DNA of 12,526 nt from Kiloniellales bacterium (GTDB lineage Bacteria > Pseudomonadota > Alphaproteobacteria > Kiloniellales > JAKSDN01): contig JAKSDN010000773.1 of NCBI GenBank assembly GCA_022360075.1, positions 1 to 12,526 on the forward strand. The letters run 5' to 3'. Below are positions 7,311-12,526 of this stretch, in pieces (position 1 is the first letter of the stretch; every line of letters begins with the position of its first letter). The notes under the pieces were generated by a model. That model ran no database searches, had not been told where the DNA came from, and was given only the letters and a program-made list of their open reading frames with translations. Position numbers and translations under genes: made by a program.

Positions 7311-8348
7311 ATGAGAGTTTGGCAGAATCGAAAGGCCCAGTGGGCCACGGGACTACTCGCGGCAGTCCTATTGGCGGCCGCCGGCGGTACCGCGCAGGCG
7401 GAAGACGTCAAATGGAAGATGCACGCCGCCGCGGTGGACACGCGCATCGAGATCCAGGACACGAAGTGGTTTGCCGATCGGGTGGGGGAGCTGACCAATG
7501 GCGCCTTCACGATCGAGCTCTACGCGGGCGGCTCGCTCGGTATCAAGGATGTCGACCTGTTGAGAACGTTGCCCGGAGGCAACGTCGTCCAGGCGGCGCT
7601 CATGTACCCTGGCTACCTTGCCCGCGAAGCGCCCGAATACGCCCTGACCCTGCCCCCTGGCGTGGTCAGCAGGCCCTCCATCGTCGGTGAGCTGTTGCCG
7701 ACCTTGACGGAGATCTACCAAAGAACCTACGACGAGGCGGGTATCGACCTCGTGGGCTTCATCGGCCATGCGGCGGCCAAGACGCATATCTTCTGCCGCG
7801 ATCCCATCAACTCCTTGGCCGAGCTGAAGGCGAAGAAGGTACGCGTTTGGGAGCCGTTCCAGATCGAGACCTTCGAGAAACTGGACGTGGCCGCACAGGT
7901 GATCGGGCAGAACGATCTCTACGTCGCGATGAGCACGGGCGTGGTCGATTGCGCCGTCTATCCCGCGGCCTTCGTCTCGACGATCTCCTTGCAGGAAGTT
8001 GCCCCGAACGGCAGCTACCTTTTCCCCTTCGTCTTGCATCCGCTCAACATCATCGTGTCCCGCTCGGCTCACGAAGCTCTGTCGGACGCGCATAAGAGCG
8101 CCCTGCAGCAGGCGGCGGACGAAGCCACCGCAAGGAGCTTCGAGGCCTATGCGGCGGCGAAGTACGACGCGGAGGCCGAAGCGAAGCTCGGTGCCGGCGA
8201 TGCCAACTTGATGCCGGACTACAGCGATGCCGATCGGCAGGCCTTCGCCGCGGCGGCCCGGGCCGTCTGGAAGGGCAAGGCCGAGGAAATGGGCGGTCAG
8301 GCGCTGGCGGACTACGATCAGATTTCCAAAGCGATCGGCTCCCAGTAG
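7311..8348 (+). CDS. dctP: TRAP transporter substrate-binding protein, DctP family
   Basis: A 345-residue periplasmic solute receptor of a tripartite ATP-independent periplasmic (TRAP) transporter. Residues 1-30 form a signal peptide: basic start, hydrophobic GLLAAVLLAAAGG, and cleavage likely after AQA at 30. The mature part shows the DctP pattern: FADRVGELTNGAFTIELYAGGSLG, later LKAKKVRVWEPF with Arg178 at the place of the conserved arginine that binds the ligand carboxylate, then YVAMSTGVVDCAVYP. WEP follows this arginine where many DctP proteins have PG or similar, so ligand preference may differ from simple C4-dicarboxylates. The start is set by GGAGG at 7301-7305; longer in-frame starts would run deep into hyuB. 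With DctQ and DctM downstream it forms a complete importer, presumably for the HyuAB pathway substrate. Confidence 0.93.
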   Translation: MRVWQNRKAQWATGLLAAVLLAAAGGTAQAEDVKWKMHAAAVDTRIEIQDTKWFADRVGELTNGAFTIELYAGGSLGIKDVDLLRTLPGGNVVQAALMYPGYLAREAPEYALTLPPGVVSRPSIVGELLPTLTEIYQRTYDEAGIDLVGFIGHAAAKTHIFCRDPINSLAELKAKKVRVWEPFQIETFEKLDVAAQVIGQNDLYVAMSTGVVDCAVYPAAFVSTISLQEVAPNGSYLFPFVLHPLNIIVSRSAHEALSDAHKSALQQAADEATARSFEAYAAAKYDAEAEAKLGAGDANLMPDYSDADRQAFAAAARAVWKGKAEEMGGQALADYDQISKAIGSQ

Positions 8349-8358
8349 CACGAGCCAT

Positions 8359-8405
8359 GGCGTGGCGTTCGGGGGCCGCTCTGCGTTTTCCCGAATGCCT
8401 ACGCC
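8359..8405 (+). promoter_or_regulatory. Strong intercistronic stem-loop between dctP and dctQ
   Basis: GGCGT GGCGTTCGGG (8359-8373) pairs with CCCGAATGCC T ACGCC (8390-8405): 10 pairs with one G-U wobble, a single bulged T at 8400, then 5 more pairs, around a 16-base loop. It begins 10 bases past the dctP stop. No T-run follows, so readthrough to dctQ is expected. Such a hairpin could protect the 3' end of an hyuAB-dctP message and give more binding protein than membrane subunits, a known strategy for transporters with soluble receptors; that role is inferred. The rest of the 153-base gap to dctQ shows only the dctQ ribosome site. Confidence 0.65.
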
Positions 8406-8488
8406 TTGGTCGCAAGGGAAGAGGGGTGGCGTGACACGGATGGCGCACAATTCCATGACCGGAATCGCGCTGCCCCGCGCCGGGCGCT

Positions 8489-8493
8489 GGAGG
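8489..8493 (+). promoter_or_regulatory. Ribosome binding site of dctQ
   Basis: GGAGG, 8 bases before ATG 8502. It decides for this start over an in-frame ATG at 8406 that would prefix 32 polar residues to the first membrane helix. Confidence 0.75.
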
Positions 8494-8501
8494 CCTTCGC
8501 C

Positions 8502-9002
8502 ATGAAAACCGTCTTGGAGTCCGTCTGCTGTCTATCGACTTACGTGGCGGTCATTCTGATGGCCGCGATGGCCGGCTTCGTCGTTCTGAGCTCCGTGATG
8601 CGCTATGCCATCGGTGCCCCCTTTCACTTCACGGAAGAGCTCGTCGGACTGCTGTTCTGCTCCATGGTGTTTCTCGTTCTTCCAGGCGTCCAGTTCCGCA
8701 ATCAGCACATCAAGGTCGACCTGCTCACGTCACGCTTCGGTGCCCGCGCGACCCGCATCCAGCGGCTCTCCGCCTTGGCCTTGACGATCGCCTTCGGCGT
8801 GGCGTTCGGCTGGGAAGCGTACGACTACCTCGTCTATGCCTACGAGCGCGGTTCCGTCACCTACATCGGCGACATCCCGCTTTTCCCCTGGGTCGGTGTC
8901 ATTGTCTTCGCCGTCTCCTGGGCAACGCTTGTCGCCCTCTGGCAGGTGATCCGTTCAATGCGGCGGGCGGATCGCTTCGAGGCTACGGACTCGCCCAAGT
9001 AA
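8502..9002 (+). CDS. dctQ: TRAP transporter small membrane subunit, DctQ family
   Basis: A 166-residue inner-membrane protein with four predicted helices at about residues 10-32, 42-62, 84-104 and 125-147. The DctQ hallmarks are VMRYAIGAPFHFTEELVGLL after helix 1 and NQHIKVDLL after helix 2. It pairs with DctM to form the sodium-driven membrane unit served by the upstream DctP. The start at 8502 has GGAGG 8 bases upstream and puts the first helix close to the N-terminus, as usual. The stop TAA shares its last base with the ATG of dctM (TAATG), so the two membrane subunits are translationally coupled. It sits 153 bases after dctP, an unusually wide gap for this transcript, filled by a stem-loop. 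Confidence 0.9.
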   Translation: MKTVLESVCCLSTYVAVILMAAMAGFVVLSSVMRYAIGAPFHFTEELVGLLFCSMVFLVLPGVQFRNQHIKVDLLTSRFGARATRIQRLSALALTIAFGVAFGWEAYDYLVYAYERGSVTYIGDIPLFPWVGVIVFAVSWATLVALWQVIRSMRRADRFEATDSPK

Positions 9003-10291
9003 TGGTCTGGCTCGTCTTCGCGATCGGTTTGATCATCACCGGCCTGACCGGCGCGCCGCTCGGTGTCGGCCTCGCGCTGACCGGCTTCGCGATCCTCCAC
9101 ATCTTTCTCGGCGGCGCCACGGAATTGGCTTTCACCGCGATCTGGAATGTTTTCAACGAGTTCACGCTCAGCGCCGTCCCACTTTACATCCTGATGGGCG
9201 AGATCATGCTGCTCAGCGGTGTCAGCACGCGCGTCTACAACGCGCTCACACCGCTCTTTCGCCGCGTGCCGGGCAAGCTGCTGCACACCAACATCGCGGT
9301 CTGCACCGTGTTCGGCGCGGTGAGCGGCGCGAGCACCTCGACGGCGGCCGCCGTGGGCTCCGTCGCTTACCCGGAGCTCAAGGCGCGCGGTTACAACAAG
9401 CCCTTCGTGGTCGGCACCTTGGCGGCCGGGGGCACGCTCGGTCTCCTGATACCGCCCAGCCTGTCGCTACTGCTCTACGGGGCGACCCAAGGCGTATCGA
9501 TCGGACAGCTATTCCTCGCCGGCATCGGGCCCGGACTGATGCTTGCGACCGCCTTCCTCGTCGTCATCGCCATCGCGGCGCGCAAGCGCGGCGATTTGGC
9601 CCCGGCGGAAGAACCGGTCGAGACCTGGCCCAGGGTCCTTTGGCGCATGCTCAGCATCTGGCCTCTCCTCTTTCTCATCTTCGCCGTGCTGGGCACCATC
9701 TACCTCGGGCTCGCGACGCCGACCGAGGCCGCCGGTCTCGGGGTCGCGGCGGCCATCGTCATCGGCTTCACCTGGGGCGATCTCACCGGCCAAAGGCTGG
9801 TCGAAGCGTTGTTCAAGGCGACGACAACCTTCGGCACCGTCCTATTCGTGGGCGTCGGAGCGCTCATCCTAGCCCAGGCGATCAGTGCCCTCGGCTTGCC
9901 GCGCGACATCATGGCAGGCCTGGCCGAGATGGAGCTTTCGCGCTACGCGGTGCTGGCCGGCATGGTCGCCATCTACCTTGTGCTCGGCTGCTTCTTCGAC
10001 GGCCTGTCGCTGCTTTTGATGACGGTGCCGATCATGTTTCCGGTGATGGTCGGATTCGGTTTCGACCCGGTCTGGCTCGGCGTCATCATCACGGTCTGCA
10101 TCGAGATCGGCATGCTGACCCCGCCGGTGGGCGTGAACCTCTATGTCTTGACGGGTATCACGCGCGGTGATGTGAGCCTCGGCGAGGCCGCGACGGCTGC
10201 GCTTCCTTTCTGGTTCGTGATGCTTGGTGGCATTGTGGTTCTAACGCTTCTGCCCGACATCGCCCTGTTTCTCCCAAGCCTGATGAAGTGA
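9002..10291 (+). CDS. dctM: TRAP transporter large permease, DctM family
   Basis: A 429-residue, very hydrophobic inner-membrane protein with a dozen or so helices, the transport channel of the TRAP system. Family signatures are LYILMGEIMLLSGVSTRVYN near the start, AVSGASTSTAAAVGSVA and GTLAAGGTLGLLIPPSLSLL in the first half, ATPTEAAGLG in the middle, and LLLMTVPIMFPV and LTPPVGVNLYVLTGI in the second half. The paired glycine/serine and proline-rich loops are the probable substrate and sodium hairpins. It follows dctQ with a one-base overlap and has no strong ribosome site of its own. It is the last gene of the plus-strand unit that starts with the TetR gene; the next gene is convergent. Confidence 0.95.
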   Translation: MVWLVFAIGLIITGLTGAPLGVGLALTGFAILHIFLGGATELAFTAIWNVFNEFTLSAVPLYILMGEIMLLSGVSTRVYNALTPLFRRVPGKLLHTNIAVCTVFGAVSGASTSTAAAVGSVAYPELKARGYNKPFVVGTLAAGGTLGLLIPPSLSLLLYGATQGVSIGQLFLAGIGPGLMLATAFLVVIAIAARKRGDLAPAEEPVETWPRVLWRMLSIWPLLFLIFAVLGTIYLGLATPTEAAGLGVAAAIVIGFTWGDLTGQRLVEALFKATTTFGTVLFVGVGALILAQAISALGLPRDIMAGLAEMELSRYAVLAGMVAIYLVLGCFFDGLSLLLMTVPIMFPVMVGFGFDPVWLGVIITVCIEIGMLTPPVGVNLYVLTGITRGDVSLGEAATAALPFWFVMLGGIVVLTLLPDIALFLPSLMK

Positions 10292-10418
10292 GGGCGTTAT
10301 CTCGTGCCAGCCAGCCGCTCGTGAGTGCGGTGGGCGACCGAGGATAGACTTGCGGCGGCCTGTCGAAGACGGGTGGCCCGCACCGAACATGCCGCGACGG
10401 CCAAGTCTTCCGTTGCCC
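10292..10418. other. Convergent intergenic gap
   Basis: 127 bases between the ends of the dctM gene and the minus-strand YdhR-like gene. The only long-range symmetry is AGACTTG (10346-10352) against CAAGTCT (10402-10408), 49 bases apart, with imperfect GC-rich complementarity inside. It may act as a two-way transcription end, but there is no compact hairpin with a T-run. Confidence 0.35.
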
Positions 10419-10742
10419 TTAGGCTTCGTCCTTCTCGTCGTAGACGGTCTCATATTGCCGATCCATGGTGATCGGCATCTCGTAGAACGCGATCTTCGGC
10501 GGATGGTCGTACTTCTTGGTCATGTAATCCGTCCACTCCCGATCGAATGCCTTGTCGGCAGCTTCGCGGGACTCGAAGAGATAGGCACCGCCGCCCAGCC
10601 CTTCCTTGTAAAGGACGTTCTTCCGCAGCAAGCCGGGCGTCGACATGTAGCGCGGAATGGAATCGCGGAACATCTGCACCGCAGTCGCGCGATCCGTGCC
10701 CTCGGGCAAGCCATAGGTCACAACAGCAAACACCAAGCCCAT
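10419..10742 (-). CDS. YdhR-like small alpha/beta-barrel (putative monooxygenase) protein
   Basis: A 107-residue soluble protein without signal peptide or membrane helix. The order of elements fits a dimeric ferredoxin-like alpha/beta barrel as in YdhR (called a putative monooxygenase): a first strand LVFAVVTYGL, a helix with RATAVQMFRDSIPRYM, then PGLLRKNVLY, a GGGAYLFESREAADKAF strand and helix, and a final strand KIAFYEMP. A proper AAAGGAG ribosome site lies at 10756-10750, 7 bases before the start. It is the last gene of the minus-strand unit with the second TRAP transporter, 32 bases after dctM, which suggests a part in breakdown of what that transporter brings in, or heme/aromatic-type chemistry of unknown nature. 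Catalysis is not shown; several such small barrels only bind ligands. Fold assignment is moderate, function unknown. Confidence 0.7.
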   Translation of the reverse strand: MGLVFAVVTYGLPEGTDRATAVQMFRDSIPRYMSTPGLLRKNVLYKEGLGGGAYLFESREAADKAFDREWTDYMTKKYDHPPKIAFYEMPITMDRQYETVYDEKDEA

Positions 10743-10749
10743 GCCAAGT

Positions 10750-10756
10750 CTCCTTT
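10750..10756 (-). promoter_or_regulatory. Ribosome binding site of the YdhR-like gene
   Basis: On the minus strand AAAGGAG lies 7 bases before the ATG at 10742. It supports separate translation of this last gene rather than coupling to dctM. Confidence 0.7.
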
Positions 10757-10774
10757 TGTCGTTCCAGCCACGTC

Positions 10775-12058
10775 CTATCGCAGCGTTTCAGGCAACCAAA
10801 GCACCAAATCCGGATACGCGATGACGAGAAGAATGAATGCGAGCAGCACCACGAGAAACGGCACAATGCCGATGATGACGTCATTGAGCGATCCGCGGTC
10901 GCGCACGCCCTGCACGACAAACAGGTTGAGGCCGACCGGTGGCGTAATCAGGGCGGTCTCGGCGAGTAAAATCATGAGAACGCCGAACCACACGGGATCG
11001 AAACCGGCGGCGAAGACCAACGGCGCGATAATCGGCACCGTCGTCACCATGATCGATAGCGTTTCGATGAAAAACCCGATGACAATGTAGAACAGGATGA
11101 CGGCGAAGAGGAGCTGATAGGGCGAGGGGTCGAGCCGCGTGATCACCTGGTTGATCTCGGCGGTCAGCCCGATCGCGGCGATGACGAAGTTCAGGAAATA
11201 GGCCGCGACGATGATCAGCAGAACCATTGCGCTCGTGCGCATCGTGCCCTCGATCGCACTGCGCAGCATGGAGAGATCCAGGCCGCGGTGCCCGATCGCG
11301 AGAAGCAACGACAAGATCACGCCGATCGCAGCGGATTCCGTCGGCGTGGCCCAGCCGGCGTAAATCGAGCCGATCACGACGACAAACAGCAAGATCGGCG
11401 GCGCGAGAAACACCAGGGCCGCGGCCCGCTCCGACCAGCTCGTCACGATCGGCAGCCCGCGCCAGGACGGCACGAGCGCGCAGAGCACGGCGATGCACAG
11501 CATGAAGGATAGAGCCAGGAGGACCCCCGGCAGCAGGCCGGCCAGATAGAGCTTCGGGATCGAGGTGTCGGTCAAGACGCCATAGACGATCAAGGTGATG
11601 GACGGGGGAATGAGAATGCCCAGCGTCCCGCCCGCGGCGATGGAGCCCAGGAAAAGCCGCTCGTTGTACTTGAAGCGCTTCGCCTGGGGCGCCGCCACGG
11701 TGCCGATCGTTGCGGATGTGGCTACGCTGGACCCGCAGGTGGCGGCGAAAACCGCGGAGGCCGCGATGTTGGAGTGCATGAGCCCGCCGGGTAGCCAACT
11801 GACCCAGAGCACCATGCATTTGTACATCTTCTCGGTGATCCCCGAGCGGATCAAGATCTCGCCCATCAGGACGAACATGGGAATGGCGATGAGAATCGGA
11901 TCAGTGCTTGTCGTCCAGGCGATCTCGCCCACGGCGCGCACGAGCGGGATTGGCGAGTAGATTTCGCCGAGAGCGACCCCCAACAGCAACAATGCCGCAG
12001 CAATGGGAATGCTCAGCGCAATCGCCGCCAGAAGAAGCCCTAAGGCGGCCGCGATCAT
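10775..12058 (-). CDS. dctM: Second TRAP transporter large permease, DctM family
   Basis: A 427-residue polytopic inner-membrane protein, the channel subunit of a second TRAP system. Hallmarks: PMFVLMGEILIRSGITEKMY, ATCGSSVATSATIGTVA, GSIAAGGTLGILIPPSITLI, ATPTESAAIG, TLSIMVTTVPIIAPLV and ITPPVGLNLFVVQGV. It is clearly diverged from the plus-strand DctM (for example CGSSVATSATIG against SGASTSTAAAVG), so it is not a recent copy and likely carries another substrate. Its ATG overlaps the stop of the upstream small subunit gene (ATGA). The matching DctP gene is not in the window; by the usual order it should lie beyond 12526. The YdhR-like gene follows 32 bases downstream. Confidence 0.94.
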   Translation of the reverse strand: MIAAALGLLLAAIALSIPIAAALLLLGVALGEIYSPIPLVRAVGEIAWTTSTDPILIAIPMFVLMGEILIRSGITEKMYKCMVLWVSWLPGGLMHSNIAASAVFAATCGSSVATSATIGTVAAPQAKRFKYNERLFLGSIAAGGTLGILIPPSITLIVYGVLTDTSIPKLYLAGLLPGVLLALSFMLCIAVLCALVPSWRGLPIVTSWSERAAALVFLAPPILLFVVVIGSIYAGWATPTESAAIGVILSLLLAIGHRGLDLSMLRSAIEGTMRTSAMVLLIIVAAYFLNFVIAAIGLTAEINQVITRLDPSPYQLLFAVILFYIVIGFFIETLSIMVTTVPIIAPLVFAAGFDPVWFGVLMILLAETALITPPVGLNLFVVQGVRDRGSLNDVIIGIVPFLVVLLAFILLVIAYPDLVLWLPETLR

Positions 12059-12526
12059 CGGGCGGTTCCCAATGCCGATTTGTCGCGGCTCGCGTCCTCT
12101 CGGGCGAGACCGCTGGCCGTCAGATCATCCTTGATCTCATCGTCCAGGCCGCGCGGTCCTATCAAGGCCTGTACGGCGGCTTGGTCTTTTTGCAGGATGC
12201 GCCGCAAGACCGCTGCCAGCAGGACGAGCGCGACGCAGATGAACACCGCGAACCCGAAGAGCCAAATCAATTGCGGAATCCATAAAGGAGTCTGCAAAGT
12301 GCTGTTCGAGCGCGACAGGAACTCGAGATTGAACAGGAAGACCGTAAAGGCGTTAACCGCCATCAGGCCGATCGCAGCCAGAATGGCCAGCAGGGCGGTC
12401 AGGTCCATCGCTATGGCGAGCGGCCTGGCCGCCTTACGATAGAGAAAGTCGATTCTGACATGCGCCCGCTCGAGAAGCGTGAAGGCGATTGACCAGCTCA
12501 GGCAGATGGCCAGACCGTAGCCGGAA
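12055..12526 (-). CDS. dctQ: Second TRAP transporter small subunit, DctQ family (5' end outside window)
   Basis: The frame is open from the window edge (first full codon 12525-12523) to the stop at 12057-12055, 156 residues. The first visible residues read SGYGLAICLSWSIAFTLLER followed directly by AHVRIDFLY, the DctQ motif after helix 2, then two further membrane helices around LLAILAAIGLMAVNAFTVFLF and LIWLFGFAVFICVALVLLAAV. An internal ATG at 12408 could be mistaken for the start, but it lies after the conserved motif, so the gene begins outside. The C-terminus carries an unusually long charged tail of about 50 residues beyond the last helix. The stop overlaps the dctM start (ATGA), so both membrane subunits are coupled. 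Confidence 0.88.
   Translation of the reverse strand, partial: SGYGLAICLSWSIAFTLLERAHVRIDFLYRKAARPLAIAMDLTALLAILAAIGLMAVNAFTVFLFNLEFLSRSNSTLQTPLWIPQLIWLFGFAVFICVALVLLAAVLRRILQKDQAAVQALIGPRGLDDEIKDDLTASGLAREDASRDKSALGTAR

Noticed and set aside
1439..10291. Ectoine uptake and degradation cluster (TRAP plus deacetylase)
   Set aside because: Ectoine loci carry an M24-type hydrolase, an aspartoacylase-type deacetylase and transaminase/dehydrogenase genes; none is present, and HyuA/HyuB are not part of that pathway.
10358..10368. GCCTGTCGAAG shared with the left-end palindrome as proof of a repeat family
   Set aside because: An 11-base match between two places in 12.5 kb is expected by chance and the outer arms are missing; kept only as a hint.
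10292..10418. Intrinsic terminator for either convergent unit
   Set aside because: Only 4-base hairpins and a 7-base inverted repeat with a 49-base spacer are seen, with no T-run.

Overview
The window is GC-rich, gene-dense chromosomal DNA. Short overlaps join most neighbouring genes, and the gene content (ATP-dependent hydantoinase/oxoprolinase subunits, TRAP transporters, a PuuB-like FAD oxidase, an ArgE-like M20 hydrolase) is typical of a heterotrophic alphaproteobacterium, perhaps a Rhodospirillales or Hyphomicrobiales relative. That placement is inference from style and content; no marker gene is present. I saw no tRNA, rRNA, CRISPR array, transposase or phage gene.

Layout. (1) 1-131: non-coding left end with a short inverted repeat that resembles the dispersed palindromes of alphaproteobacterial genomes. 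(2) 132-2653, minus strand: a two-gene unit with an M20 metallohydrolase of the acetylornithine deacetylase type first, then a FAD-dependent amine oxidase of the DAO/PuuB type, coupled by an ATGA overlap. (3) 2654-2769: an AT-rich divergent control region with a TTGACA box on each strand and inverted repeats between them. (4) 2770-10291, plus strand: a TetR-family regulator, hydantoinase/oxoprolinase subunits A and B, and a complete TRAP transporter (DctP, DctQ, DctM). (5) 10292-10418: a convergent intergenic gap. (6) 10419-12526, minus strand: a second TRAP system (DctQ, cut by the window edge, then DctM) followed by a small YdhR-like alpha/beta-barrel protein.

Working model (inference). The TetR protein controls both arms from the shared promoter region. 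The first TRAP system imports a carboxylated cyclic amide, imide or hydantoin, or an N-acylated amino compound. HyuA/HyuB open a ring with ATP, the M20 enzyme removes an acyl or carbamoyl group, and the FAD oxidase oxidises the freed amine. This order of chemistry is analogous to the known N-methylhydantoin, N-carbamoylsarcosine, sarcosine, glycine route, but the M20 and PuuB-like enzymes are not the ones described for that route, so the substrate is open.

Notable non-coding structures are a strong 15-pair hairpin between dctP and dctQ, a 9-pair GC hairpin between the regulator and hyuA, and the divergent operator/promoter region.
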